A stretch of 64,000 nt of DNA, taken from NCBI GenBank assembly GCA_964030475.1, contig CAXIPT010000005.1, forward strand, positions 3,500,097 through 3,564,096, written 5' to 3'. How positions within the stretch are numbered: the stretch's first letter is position 1; each line of letters starts with the position of its first letter. Source of the stretch: Tethya wilhelma (lineage: Eukaryota > Porifera > Demospongiae > Tethyida > Tethyidae). Shown here one piece after another: positions 11,426 through 22,239 of this stretch. The notes under the pieces were generated by a model. The model did no database searches, was not told the DNA's origin, and saw nothing but the letters and a program-made list of their open reading frames with translations. The position numbers were made by a program, and so were the translations under genes.

Positions 11426-12046
11426 CATGTTGGCACTCGTGCAAAAGAGGCTGCAAAAAAATGTTGGGATAATTCGTGCATTTTTTCTACATTGTGTAAT
11501 ACCGCAATTTACCCATTTTCAAGCTTTCGTGTGTTTTTCGCGAATGTTGCATATAACCAATAATAGCTGAGCGCTCGAGCAGTGCTGCGCTTTAAATTAA
11601 TTGGCATGGATAACTATACTTACAACTCCAGGAGGCATATATTAAAGGGCTATTCCATTTAATAGACCTACACCCCCTGTGGGAGGATACTAAATCAGGT
11701 CTGGGGGGTTAGAAGACTATTGTTGTGTCTTAGGGAGTTAAACAGCCATTTTAATTGAATTTAGGGTGTAAAAAACTCATCCAGCCCATTAAATTGACAA
11801 TTTTAATTGCGTCTAGGGGTCATTTTGCCCACTACTTACGTTTACTATATTATGGGGTGCTCCAAAATTTTGTCCTCCACGGCGATTGTAACTCAAACAT
11901 ATGTGATTTAACTGTTTGTTTAATTTACTTATTGTTTAATATTCACTGCCTGTATATTCAAATATAGAACCAGTGGTGCTTATGAGGCTTTGCGTTTATC
12001 TGGGTGTATGAAGCATCTATCTCAATGAATGTTGAGAGACTACACA
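11426..12046. other. Unassigned stretch
   Basis: No supported gene. A short plus-strand frame at 11755-11967 lacks any motif and has AT-driven composition. The purine run near 11660-11700 (CACCCCCTGTGGGAGG) is low complexity. Confidence 0.4.
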
Positions 12047-12404
12047 CAGTGGCGTATCCAGCATGGTGCTCAGGATGCTCGAGCACCACCCTGGCTCAGA
12101 AAATAATGACGTCATCACGTGTAAAAGCAGCGCTCAAGACTGGCGAGCGCAGTTCAATGAATTATGCTTGAAATAAATAAAATATAAGCTGATAAGACTT
12201 TAAATTCACTTTCAAGAGTGAAATTTTACAGAACAAGCTGAAAAAACTGCAGAACACGATGCCATCTCCGGTGCGATCGCATGAATAACTATTAATATTT
12301 TTGCTTACGTGATCCAAAAGTAGACGTGGTTACCTAAATTTTCTGGGCGCTTCGCGCCCGCAATTTATCACCACCCCATAACTGAAATCCTGGATACGCT
12401 ACTG
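12047..12404. mobile_element. MITE G with 15-bp terminal inverted repeats
   Basis: The left end CAGTGGCGTATCCAG and the right end CTGGATACGCTACTG are inverse copies with one mismatch. The interior has no frame. The flanks are AC-rich, so the target duplication cannot be read. The termini resemble hAT-like MITEs. A diverged fragment (GGGGCGTAGCCAGGATT) lies at 39126. Confidence 0.7.

Positions 12405-12407
<3 letters not shown>

Positions 12408-12436
<29 letters not shown>
12408..12436. repeat. (AT)n microsatellite
   Basis: About 14 uninterrupted AT units directly beside MITE G. Confidence 0.9.
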
Positions 12437-12437
<1 letters not shown>

Positions 12438-12576
12438 CTTCTTTCAAGCCTCCGGGTGTTTGCTAATTAATTGGTATATAGCCCAATGTTATTTTGTTTG
12501 CTATGAGAAAGCTGCATTGCCCGGGCCAGAAATCAGGAGATTTGTACAATCGTGACCACCCTCAATGAATACAGAT

Positions 12577-13371
12577 GATAATGAAAGCACCTACGGTGCA
12601 TAAGCCTCAGCGCACTCATATAGCTAGCATGCAAAACAAAACATGAATGACACAGTGTATCAGTAAAGGAAGACCATCATCATTGAATATTGAGACCCAA
12701 GTAAGCTGGTATCTTGAAATAAACTTAATTAAGTTCCAATGACCTGCACAGCCCCAATCAAGCTGATGCATGCCTATGTCACGATCAAGTTTAGCCAGCC
12801 TAGCTATTATCTATAGAACACTCATTTAAGACTAAAATTAATATCCATTGAACGGTGAAACTTTACGCTGCAGATGCTTATTTACATTTGAATGACAGAT
12901 CATCAGGTCATCTATAAATTACCTGGGACTCAGGCACTACTGATTCAGGCATCAGCCTGAAGTTCACTCAAAACAACATACATGTATCTAAGATCAGTAA
13001 GATCATCATGATAGTTCCACAAAGTGCTATCTTACTTGAGTTACTTGCCTGGACAAGCAGCCAAGATATCTAAACTGGCCCAGCACTCTTCCAGATCCTC
13101 CAAGCCTACTGTATTTCTAGATAACGCACACATGGGGTGTAATCGATGGGTGCGGTTTCGAAGCCTAAGCGCTCAGAGATGCACAAAAGCCTCAGATCTC
13201 AGAAACTACATTGTTTTGCAAGATTCTACACATCAAATTTCAAGATAATCTTGATTCATGAACGTGAGTACCTTCAATTTTGCTCCTAGAGTAGCCATTC
13301 TTCATATAATTTAGTAACAGACACACACAGACACAAAACGACTACCGTAACCCTCTGCACACACTTTGTTA
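12577..13371 (+). repeat. Dispersed repeat E, copy 1
   Basis: About 790 bases alignable with 24688-25370. Shared blocks are AATGAAAGCACC, TTCTAGATAACGCACAC, GGGTGCGGTTTCGAAGC, AAGCCTCA.ATCTCAGAAACT and TGATTCATGAACGT. The two copies have diverged by substitutions and indels, and no coding frame is conserved. The class is unknown; the word AACGCACAC is shared with element A. Confidence 0.6.
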
Positions 13372-13643
13372 CTCTAATTGATACCCACCATTCATTAATT
13401 TGTTGCCGCTGCGCAGTTGGCAACTTGCAGTTGAGTGTCTTAATACTTGTGCCATAAATTAAGTCTCATAGAATAAAAAAAGGTTACAAGATCTATATGT
13501 ACAGTAGCTCTTCAAGATATTCAAGTCAATTACTCGTACGTGGACTGGATTAAAAGCTGTGCAAGAAACTTCTGTTGAAAAATTAATATCTGCAGTACAG
13601 TGACCAGGCCACAGACTTTTGTGGACCACAGAAATTATCAAAG

Positions 13644-13820
<177 letters not shown>

Positions 13821-13842
13821 TAGCTACCTTGTCATTGTTGTG

Positions 13843-13845
<3 letters not shown>

Positions 13846-13885
<40 letters not shown>

Positions 13886-13886
13886 N
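13846..13886 (+). repeat. (TC)n microsatellite ending in an N
   Basis: About 20 CT units end at a single N (13886), probably an assembly break. It lies in what should be the second intron of the PCGF gene. Confidence 0.9.
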
Positions 13887-13894
13887 TCTTAAGA

Positions 13895-14420
13895 AGTGCC
13901 AGGTATCACAAAATAGTTCCAGGAAACTTGCATTTAATTCCAAATAACGCACACTTTTGTGTGTGGAAAGGGTCGTCAATTAGAATTTTCTAGAAGCTAA
14001 TGAATTATGCAAGAGTGTAGAAATTAATGGCGGCCATATGGAGGAGGCGCTGTATCTAGCTACTCGATAAGAGGCGCTAAAAACCGATGGCAAAAGCGAC
14101 TGTCCCAGAGGAAACCAAGTTCATTTGTTCAAGAATCAGCTTCTAAAAGTGAATAGTCTCTGAAAAAAGTTGAGCAAAGATAAAAGAATAAGAAGATGGA
14201 GAAAATTGGAGGTTTGGCATATGTGTGTTTGTTACTTTAGCGATGGTTTTAGGCCATGTTTTTGGGCTCATTAGAAAGAGAAAAAGCTAAATAGTAGCTT
14301 AAGAAGCCTTTTAGTGCTAAGCGCTCAGTTTTTGCAGAGTTATTTGCATGAATATTTGTATTGCGCTATTGGGCCATCCGTGCCATTCCTGTGTACCCAG
14401 TACGGTAGTACTGGGTATAT
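13895..14420 (-). mobile_element. Element A, subfamily 2, minus orientation
   Basis: Body A variant (AGGTATCACAAAATAGTTCC start, TTCCAAATAACGCACAC, GGAAACCAAGTTCATTTG) ending in hairpin CCCAGTACGGTAGTACTGGG at 14397-14416. Sister copies are 22680-23185 and 28597-29110. Confidence 0.75.
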
Positions 14421-15290
14421 TAATTTTTTATTCTCAAAAAAGAAAAACAGTCTATTAGAAGTCAGTTATACAGCAAATTATTGGGAAATTCAGTTATATA
14501 CTCTTGTGTGCTTAAAGAATCATCTATTTTAAGAATTATCTAAAGAATTATCTATTTTTCATTTTGAATTTAACTCTTCAACTGGAATGTACACCAACCT
14601 CCAGCAATCAGATTTAATAGGCACTCTTTTGATAGGTCATGATCAATTCCAAAAAACGTGGAGATGCTCAAATTAAAACGTAAACTTGACTAAAATCTGG
14701 TACAGACAAAAAATATTCTATTTCACTATATGAAACTTCACAGTATAGCTGTTCTGGGATTTTACTCTTTCATAACGCTTAGCAAAGTAGGTTTTGTTAA
14801 TCAAAATATAACCATGTGCTACTGCAAACACATCGTTGCATGTACAGTGCTTCCAAGGTAGTTAGGGAAACTTGATTTTGTACTTTTTGCAAAATAAGGG
14901 GACATTCATGGCATATAACTGCACTTTTGATACACATACAAACATTGCTCACTTGTGGTGCTTCACCAGGAAAGAGGGGGCGTAGCACCACTTCCTGTGC
15001 GAGATATGTCTTCAATTATTGTGAGCGAACTGTTTCACATTAAGAAAAAAGCCTTGAGCATCAACTAGATACTGTAGGTGGTCAACTTTTGCCGTTGGTC
15101 CGAACTCTTAACTCCAAAGTATATGCGGATAGTTGTGCAGAACATAGCAAAAACATTGTAATGAAACGATTAATTCACATCCAGCTACTTTGTGTGCCCA
15201 TTGCACACTTTGATGATGTATGCACATAAATAACTAAATACGTGACGTCAAGCACGTGCACGTAGGTACAGTTGAATATTGAATGCAAAG
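14421..15290. other. Non-coding stretch with a putative bidirectional promoter at its end
   Basis: No confident gene. A minus-strand frame (14797-15015) has a GTGAGC donor-like site but no ATG and no motif. At 15240-15270 the sequence has TGACGTCA (CRE-like) and CACGTGCACGTAG just upstream of the HIRAN-like gene, which would fit a promoter. Confidence 0.35.
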
Positions 15291-16034
15291 ATGGATGGTA
15301 AGGCAACTAAGCTGACGTACTTTGTTATGCAGTCCAGTGGTGAGGTGAATTTTGGATACAGACTAAAGTTTGTAAGAAGGCCCAACCATCTGTTGAATCC
15401 TAACTGTGTTGAGGTCAGGGTGATTAGTGGCAGTAGTAGCTGGAAACTTGGGCATCTGGCAGCAGAGGCAGCTGAATGGCTCTCACCATTGCTTTTTGGA
15501 CCCTTTCACATCTCAGGGTAAGTATTAAGTCTAAGTATATAAAGTGTATATACTAGCATGCAGTGTAGTGCCAGCTTGAACCCAGGCAATTCCTTGCAGA
15601 CGTGTCCTGTCAAGGCCATACTCTCTAGCAGTACATGGCAACCAGAATTGGCACTTTCATGTTGTTGACATCTCTGTCCAAGTTACAGGGAAGCCATTGG
15701 AGGCAGCCTCCATCATTTACGGTTTGGCCAGTTTCATTTCCATGATCGTGAATTAAACAGTGAATTACTAATAACGTTTCCTAAAGCAGTTCTTCCATCT
15801 TGTTCACCCTTACGTCGTTTGTCATGGGATGATGGTTTTCTTGACAAACTGTTTCCAACCTCACTCCCATCGCCAATCCCTCCTTTAAAGGAATTTACCT
15901 ACCCATGTTTGCCTCCACCCCTATCCTTACCATACTCCACCAAACTCTCTGTGTCTCCTATCCCTGTTTTTATGGACAAAACCACCACATTGTCATTCTA
16001 CACATGCACAGTGTATGAAGTAGAAGAGGAATAG
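15291..16034 (+). CDS. HIRAN-like domain protein, small, intron-containing
   Basis: The likely start is ATG at 15291 in a good context (AAGATGG). Exon 1 (15291-15517) encodes LTYFVMQSSG, then FVRRPNHLLNPNCVEVRV and WKLGHLAAEAAEWLSPLL. This resembles the HIRAN pattern (R.P.N..NP.CV.V.....GHL...A..L). HIRAN modules bind DNA ends in proteins such as HLTF. A GTAAGT donor follows, and exon 2 starts at 15600 after TTGCAG. Its first frame stops at 15753, while a second frame continues from about 15690 to 16034 with a Pro-rich tail (PTSLPSPIPP). Either another small intron or a frameshift joins them. No helicase motifs are seen. Domain call moderate; gene model uncertain. Confidence 0.5.
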
Positions 16035-16057
16035 AGGGAAATGTTACTCTATACTTT

Positions 16058-16200
16058 CCCAGTACAGTATAGTACTGGGTACACATGCTGGAATGGCATA
16101 GATGGCCCATAGACACAATACAAATATTCACATGAATAACTCTGCAAAAACTAAGAGCTTTGCATAAAAAGGCTTCTAAAGCTACTATTTAGCTCATTTC
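16058..16200 (+). mobile_element. Element A, 5' terminal fragment
   Basis: A mutated hairpin CCCAGTACAGTATAGTACTG is followed by about 120 bases of A body, breaking off at TTTAGCTCATTTCC. Confidence 0.7.
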
Positions 16201-16207
16201 CTATACT

Positions 16208-16786
16208 GTGTCCCACATTATGTGCTGTTTACCACCAGGTCGTACATTCATCATCCGAACACTTCTTGTGGGACGGAGCATTGTCCAAAATAAATACACC
16301 AATAGCATCCGGGTATTTATTTCAAAAATATCCACAGCCTTGTCCACTTGTTTCAACAACATGTCATTGTCCAACTACCCTTCAGTGTTTGTTTCTAGAA
16401 GAAGCCTTGCCTGATCACCTTCATGCTTCAAGTAGTCAGCAACAAAGTCAGACCCAATAATTTAGTTGGTATTCTGATTTATGTACAAAATTCTTGAGCA
16501 TTCACGCTGAAGTCAACATGATGAATAATACTGTGTGGATTCCGACAGGATTTACCACGTTCAGAAAACAATAAATCCTCAATCATTTCATCATCAACAT
16601 TGCTCTCAGACACACCAAGAGCCCAAAAAATTCTGCTGCCCATTTTCGAATACTTTTTGCTGAGACACCACATAGGTCAGATGCCTTTTGTGAGGCAACC
16701 ATGATGCCTAACTTCCATGCAGAAACAGCAATACTAAAACTTATATTGCAATTGCTTTGTGCAACTTGACCGACACCTACTATCAA
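16208..16786 (-). pseudogene. DDE-type transposon protein fragment (GGKQ..MWDT family)
   Basis: Read on the minus strand, the order is ASDLCGVSAKSIRKWAAEFF, then DDEMIEDLLFSERGKSCRNP, then DFVADYLKHEGDQARLLLET, then MMNVRPGGKQHIMWDT. I recall the NVxPGGKQ..M.DT signature and the SSERGKH.NP block from a widespread repeated transposase-like family of fungi and invertebrates. Here the frame has an internal TAG near 16373 and shifts. The region that should hold the IFLFDN.PSH motif reads LVYLFWTM after a shift. It is a decayed mobile-element gene. The name is from memory of the motif, not a search. Confidence 0.5.
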
Positions 16787-16799
16787 TGTACATACTTAT

Positions 16800-17111
16800 A
16801 CTTTCACTTCCATGCTCACATGTATGTTGGTTATGTTTTAATAATTGTTGTAATATGTCGATTTCTACCTCTGTCTCCAGCATTTCTGTAGTCTGAACTT
16901 GCAAGTGACACACCTCTACGAATTGAACTGCATGTCCTCTTGGCTCTTGGTGCACAGTCTGGATATTTGCCTGGGACTCAAAAGGAAAACATGAATACAC
17001 CCGAATAGGACCCCAATTTTTTACGCACTGCACAAAATGTCTAAGGAGATGTAATTTCATTGTGGCACTATTGACACCTATACAATAAAATACATACACA
17101 CGCATGAACAT
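16800..17111 (-). pseudogene. Tnp2/CACTA-like transposase fragment
   Basis: The minus-strand frame contains MKLHLLRHFVQCVKNWGPIR and VYSCFPFESQ. This resembles the H.L.H....V...GPLW.HS.F.FE block of Tnp2-type (CACTA/EnSpm) transposases. Roughly 125 codons are open. It sits upstream, on the same strand, of the GGKQ-family fragment and downstream of the MULE. Whether it belongs with either is unclear. No catalytic triad is visible. Confidence 0.45.
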
Positions 17112-17359
17112 AGTTTGATATCTTTTTAGGTATAAGCATTTACCATTATGTTGGTAAACTGAGTACAGAATTCATCAAGATAGCGGTCAGCTAATCCTAA
17201 CTGAACATCAGAAATTTTGTTTGATAGCAATATATGAATATTTCCACCAAGAGGCTGTAATGTTGAAACATAGTTGTTCCATATAAACAGGTACCAAAAA
17301 ATGGACTAGCAATTCCCTTAGTTTGTACAACTTGTTTGAAAAGTGAGAATATACTGGAG

Positions 17360-18186
17360 TTAAGTTATAATTATGTGACCGGTGACATGATTAATCATCA
17401 TACAAACTGAATTCGTAGTAGTAACCTGAGGCTGCAGCAATGTTCCTACTTCACTTGGCAATGAAAGTGGGTGGCTGTCTTCGTTGTGTACTGTATGCCC
17501 TTGCTTTAGATTCAGTCCTTTGTTAGGATTGACTTGATTAGGAGTATCCTTATTGGTAAGTTCAGAGAGAGGAAGTCTGTCAGTTTTTTGCGATAACGGA
17601 AGATGGCTGGCATCATCATACTTTCTCTTTGTTGGTTTTTTCAACCCAGCATGCTTATAAGTTCCATGGTACACTGTATTTGTTAAATTACATTCTTTGG
17701 CCTTAGAAGAAGCAAACCAATCAAGAAACTGTACAAGATCATTATTGTCTTCAGCAACAGTAATACAATGGGCACATATATTGTGAGTTTTCCAACCAAT
17801 ACACTGCTTGTCACAAACATATTTCCTTGGGTTAGTTTTCATTGTTGTTACAACATGAGGTGACGCCATTGTATCACTAACAACCCATCTTGTTTTGGGA
17901 TTATTATCAGGTGGTTTAATTACCTTCTTTTCCAATAATAATTTTGATGCTTTCTTCCACATAGCACTCAGCTGTCCATCAGAGTCAGAGAAGAAAAATC
18001 AACTGATAAAACCGTCACAATGGAAGCTTCATTATCCTTATTTGCCGAAACACTACTTATATCCTTCAGAACAGAATCTGATGTTACACAGGATGTTGAA
18101 GATGAAATACTATTTAAAGAGGATACAGCATTTGTTTTCTCAGTACGTGACATTGAGGTAAACCAATCATTAGCCTTTTGCTCCAT
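17360..18186 (-). pseudogene. MULE transposase, C-terminal part with SWIM zinc finger
   Basis: The exon at 17968-18186 (KANDWFTSMSRTEKTNAV) continues from the catalytic exon through a short GTAAGT...CTACAG intron. Its frame ends at LTLMDS. The adjacent frame (FSDSDGQLSAMWKKASKLLL) then runs to 17360, with PRKYVCDKQCIGWKTHNICA followed by HC: a SWIM-type CxC...CxH finger that MULE transposases use for DNA binding. A one-base shift near 17995 therefore separates the two parts, so this copy is probably inactive. The tail after about residue 100 is Lys/Ser-rich and unconserved. Confidence 0.7.
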
Positions 18187-18235
18187 GTGACTGTAGTCTG
18201 GAGAGAGCTTCTATCTTCCTAGACTAACAATAGCT

Positions 18236-19448
18236 TTACTTACTTCGTTATGTTGTTCTTGAACACATTCTTCAAGATCTTCAACAAACTTGAATACATC
18301 TTGTTTCTGAAAGTCAACATATAACGTTTTACTAAAGCATTTAGAGATTCCGAGTTGTTTTGTGTATACTTTTCTTCCTGTAGCCCAAGGTTGCGAAGAA
18401 GTTCACAACGGACATTTTCCCGAATTATCGGAGCAATGTGAAGCTTGAACCATCTGAAAACTAGAGTAGAATCTTTGTACTCTCTCTCAAGTGAATCCCA
18501 TCGCTTCTGTAACAATTTCATCTTATCATCAAACTCTCTGTCAACAGCATGAATCAGACCCTTTTCTGTACTTGTACCAAATATATCCTTTAATATTTCT
18601 TTCACAACATTATCAGGAAGGAGCTGTTTATGCAAGTGTGTTGTGATATTATCTTTCAGATGATTAGCACACCTCAGATGAGTAGCAAAAGGGAATGCTT
18701 CAGCAGCAGCATTTGAAATAGCTTGTTCTCCATCCGTTCCATATGCCTTTAAGGAAGTAGCAAGGGAAGGCCTTTTCTTAATAATCTCTTCAAACAAAAT
18801 ATTAAAATTAGGTTGTTCCTTTGTAGAATGAATGAGAGCAGGTCCTAGCATGATAGGATGTTTACCTCGGTTATTAATTACCTTAAAATTTTGGAAGGTA
18901 CATAGTGTTACATAGAATTTTCCGAGATTAAATGTAACATCTATACCGAAGACACTTGCTTTTTCAGAGGAAGCACAGAACTGCTCCATGTGGTTTAGCT
19001 GGGTATCATTGAAGAGAACAATTACGGGATCAGGAACTAGACGAATAGATTGAATAAAACAATCAGAATGCCTAGTTTGTTCTTTGAACTTAACCACAAG
19101 AGCCTGTAAGGGGTCACTTGGAATAGAACATTTAATACTCATATTTTTGGATCGTATTCGTGAAGCTTGTTTGGCATTTCTTGGTAGATCTCCTGCACAT
19201 GAAACATTAACAATACCTCCCCTTTTTTGGTCAACTTTGAAAATGGCTCTCTTTGGAGGATGATGTTCCAGTTCATTTTCAAGATGTTTAATGGTACTAG
19301 GACATGTTCGTATATATGGTCTTTTAGTCTTTTTTGAGTTTCCATGTGGTTTAACTTCAACTTTGTGCTCCACTTTAGAAAATCGATACTGAATAAATTG
19401 ATTATCACGACACTTTCCAGATGGATCCAACAGAGTTGAAATGTGGCG
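18236..19448 (-). CDS. MULE-type transposase, catalytic exon
   Basis: A long open frame (about 396 codons) whose first in-frame codon is TTG rather than ATG, so the true 5' exon is missing or lies upstream. It has the MULE core. First Asp is in FGIDVTFNLGKFYVTLCTFQ; second Asp is in YGTDGEQAISNAAAEAFPFA; then THLRCANHLKDNI and a helical insertion follow. MULE transposases (DDE fold) cut at long terminal repeats and often carry host gene fragments. The exon ends at a GTAAGT donor (18240) and splices to the SWIM-containing part. The first 60 or so codons are duplicated in inverse orientation at 20262-20453. Confidence 0.8.
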
Positions 19449-19458
19449 AGATAAATCT
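19269..19458. repeat. Inverted repeat arm, MULE first-exon segment
   Basis: About 190 bases are a near-identical inverse copy of 20262-20453. Both encode the same peptide beginning [12 protein letters not shown] and ending KHLENEL, one on each strand. The 800 bases between form a loop holding an N (19490). Confidence 0.85.
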
Positions 19459-19742
19459 GGGGATGATTTACAGCTATAGTGACGTCGAANATTTGTGAGT
19501 CACAAACTTGAATAAATCGAGTTGTATAATTTGTGATATGGTTGTGTTATGATAATCTATAGACCACATCCCATAAAGAAAATGTACCGACCCTGCGGAC
19601 TATTACTAGTGGTCAGTACAGGAAGTTGCAGAATCTTTGCAACAGCATGCTTTAGCATGAACATCCTTACGCGTAACACGTTCCATATATGGAAGTTGTT
19701 TCTATCATTTTGTGGTTTGACTCTGTCACGTGTATGAACTGA

Positions 19743-20140
19743 ATGGAGAAAGACCAGGAAGAAAGGGCAGGTTTTCCCTGCAGTTACTACTATCCCCATT
19801 ATGCTCCTGGATGGAATTTTTCCTATTATTCAATGCCAGTACAAAGTGACCACAGTAGGCCAGAGCTGGACAGTGCTGCAAGAGATTCTGTGCCACAGAC
19901 TCAGGGCACACAAGGTTGGGCTTTAATAAGATGTTTCAGTATGACAAAATTATTTACTAAATATGTAAGAGTTCACTTTAAGATTCATGTAATAGCAGTA
20001 TGTTGTGTGCATACAACATAAATCTTTTACATTATTTGTTCTTATGTATGCAGATTATATTGGACGCTGTAGAAATCGACTATCTTTCACCAGTAATACT
20101 AATATGAGGAGAGCACTAGAAGGGGCTCAAGGTTGAAATT
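19743..20140 (+). CDS. Candidate small two-exon gene, unknown function
   Basis: ATG at 19743 opens MEKDQEERAGFPCSYYYPHY, rich in Tyr, Pro and Ser, up to a possible donor (CAAG|GTTGGG, 19912). A possible second exon after TATGCAG at 20053 continues in frame with DYIGRCRNRLSFTSNTNMRR and stops shortly after. It lies in the loop between the MULE exon and the chimeric frame and might be the true first exon of one of them. No domain is recognised and the splice assignment is a guess. Confidence 0.25.
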
Positions 20141-20204
20141 TTGGAGGTGAGAATCAAAGAGTACCGACAGAAGTTTATCAAGACTAAGTCAGAGTAACTG
20201 TTGT

Positions 20205-21398
20205 GTGGTTGGAGAAGTGAGAGGGCTGTCTTGGCTGTTGCCAGTAAGACTAATAAAAAATCATAATTTATCTCGCCACATTTCAACTCTGTTGGATCCA
20301 TCTGGAAAGTGTCATGATAATCAATTTATTCAGTATCCATTTTCTAAAGTGGAGCACAAAGTTGAAGTTAAACCACATGGAAACTCAAAAAAGACTAAAA
20401 GACCGTATATACGAACATGTCCTAGTACCATTAAACATCTTGAAAATGAACTGAACAAATCCATCAACCCAGATGAAGCTGTCGCTTATGGTGCAACAGT
20501 TCAAGCAGCTATTTTGTCAGGAGACAAGAGTGAGGAAGTCCAAGACTTGCTTCTTCTTGATGTGACACCTTTTTCCCTTGGAATTGAAACAGCTGGTGGT
20601 GTCATGACAACTCTCATCAGACGAAACTCAACCATCCCCAAAAAGGAGCAGCAGATCTTCACTACCTCTCCACCAAAAATCACAGAACAGCCTGCAATTT
20701 TAAGAGAAAACCAAACAGAAGATGAGCTTTTCTGTCTTCCCTGGAATCCAAGTACAAATGGAGTTCCTATCCAGGTATATGAAGGAGAGAGAGCTATGAC
20801 CAAGGACAATAACCTACTTGGAAAGTTTGAGCTCAGTGGACTCCCTCCAGCTCCACGAGGTGTACTGCAAATTGAAGTCACATTTGATATCGATCGAAAC
20901 GGTATCCTAAACGTTTCAGCAGCTGACAAGAGCACAGGAAAAGAGAACAAAATCACAATCACCAATGACAAGGGACGACTTAGTGCAGAGGAGATCGAAC
21001 GTATGGTGAACGAAGCCGAGAAATACAAGGCTGAAGATGACAAGCAAAAGGAAAGAAGTGCAATAGAGAATGGTGTACAGTACAACATAGCTACAGGTGA
21101 AACAGACATGAGCTATATTTGCCCTATATGTGAAGAGATTATAATAAATCCAGCTACAAAAAACTCTAAGGATTATGGTTATGACTCTGTCTACTGTCAA
21201 GGTGTCTGTAACACCTGGCTTCACAGGAAGTGTGCTGGGATACCTATGACTCTCTTCCAAGTATATGCCTCGTCAGGTACACCATTTCAGTGTGCAAACT
21301 GTAAAGTTTTAAAACAAGCAGAAGAGATTGCTACCCTCAAAGATATTGTCCAATCACTTAAAAATCAACTGTCTCATTCACAAAGTCCTACACATTGA
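20205..21398 (+). CDS. Chimeric frame: MULE N-terminus + Hsp70 fragment + PHD finger
   Basis: An uninterrupted 397-codon frame with three unrelated modules. Residues 24-83 are the MULE first-exon peptide. Residues 84-154 are Hsp70 from the end of the ATPase lobe ([20 protein letters not shown]) through the linker ([19 protein letters not shown]). Residues 155-188 are foreign ([10 protein letters not shown]..) and replace the usual YSDNQPGV loop. Residues 189-285 are the Hsp70 substrate-binding beta-domain to the start of the lid ([18 protein letters not shown]). Residues 304-366 are a PHD-like finger ([31 protein letters not shown]). Residues 367-390 look coiled coil. The frame opens with GTG, and the first in-frame ATG is codon 134, so an upstream exon is required or it is a non-functional Pack-MULE product. 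Confidence 0.75.
   Translation: MVGEVRGLSWLLPVRLIKNHNLSRHISTLLDPSGKCHDNQFIQYPFSKVEHKVEVKPHGNSKKTKRPYIRTCPSTIKHLENELNKSINPDEAVAYGATVQAAILSGDKSEEVQDLLLLDVTPFSLGIETAGGVMTTLIRRNSTIPKKEQQIFTTSPPKITEQPAILRENQTEDELFCLPWNPSTNGVPIQVYEGERAMTKDNNLLGKFELSGLPPAPRGVLQIEVTFDIDRNGILNVSAADKSTGKENKITITNDKGRLSAEEIERMVNEAEKYKAEDDKQKERSAIENGVQYNIATGETDMSYICPICEEIIINPATKNSKDYGYDSVYCQGVCNTWLHRKCAGIPMTLFQVYASSGTPFQCANCKVLKQAEEIATLKDIVQSLKNQLSHSQSPTH
20262..20453. repeat. Inverted repeat arm, second copy of MULE first-exon segment
   Basis: Inverse partner of 19269-19458. Identity ends exactly where Hsp70 coding begins (GAACTG then AACAAATCC), marking the fusion point. Confidence 0.85.
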
Positions 21399-21970
21399 GC
21401 TGATGACAAGAATGAACACAATATCATTATACGAAGAGATAGATTTTTGCATGCTGAAAGTTCAGAACATTAAAACTTGAAATTAAAAAATAATACTTAT
21501 TCCTATATAAACAATAAACATGGTATGTATTAGATCACAAAACATTCAAGATTTTATTAATGATCATTAGTATGTTTGCAAGTGTGTACAATAGGTTGTG
21601 TTTGGTTATGAAGTAGTGAATCTAACCTGTCAGCAAGAGCTTGCCAGACCTCTTCACTAGTGGACGATGGTCTGACACAAGATCTCACTACCTCACCTAC
21701 ATAATATTATATATGTAGTAGTGAATCAAGTCCTACAAGTGCATATGATGTTGATGCTTATATTAATATATTACTGATTAAACTAAGTTACCTTTTCGTA
21801 CAAGTGTTCATCTAGTCTCTTCTGAAACCAAAATTAACACAATGTCACAAATACATTTTTATTGTTAACATCATCATTGCATACTTACTGGCATTTTGAA
21901 CATTTAATATCTTCCTGCAAGTCACTGGCTACCTCGTAGACAATGATAACAGACCATTGGCCATGGGTGC
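21399..21970 (-). other. Possible 3' exons of an unidentified minus-strand gene
   Basis: Minus-strand segments with good splice consensus include HGQWSVIIVYEVASDLQEDI then KCSKC, ending at GTAAGT (near 21890). A 30-nt exon follows (KRLDEHLYEK, 21792-21821, with flanking CAG and GTAACT). The next block, VRPSSTSEEVWQALADRLDS, runs to a stop near 21551. The phases do not all agree: the first junction reads into a stop. So either the model is wrong or the gene is broken. I do not recognise the protein. An N lies at 21973. Confidence 0.25.
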
Positions 21971-22239
21971 TANGTACACGCACACAAGTCTGACAGAATC
22001 ACGAGACAATAATATTATACAATAATTATTCACGAGTTCAAGGTTCAAGTTCAGTACACACAAGTTCTGCACACGAATGAAGAGAGTGTTGCTGACTGGT
22101 TCTGAGGTGCTTGATAGTGGTAGGAATGAAAAACATACTGGATACAGCTACTTTTATACAAAAATCCTTCTCTTTTGGTGCGCACATCAAACACAAAGTC
22201 CAGAGCAAAGTATACAGTTCAACCTCGATGACGCAAATA

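Noticed and set aside
19490..19490. Reading single N positions as ordinary base ambiguity
   Set aside because: At 36572 the sequence jumps between unrelated contexts exactly at the N, and gene fragments or repeats end at 13886, 27617, 39780, 44376, 46197 and 62573, so joins are the better explanation for most of them.
20501..21109. A 202-codon open frame on the minus strand opposite the chimeric gene
   Set aside because: It is antisense to Hsp70 coding sequence. Such long antisense frames are a known by-product of Hsp70 codon bias and show no motif of their own.
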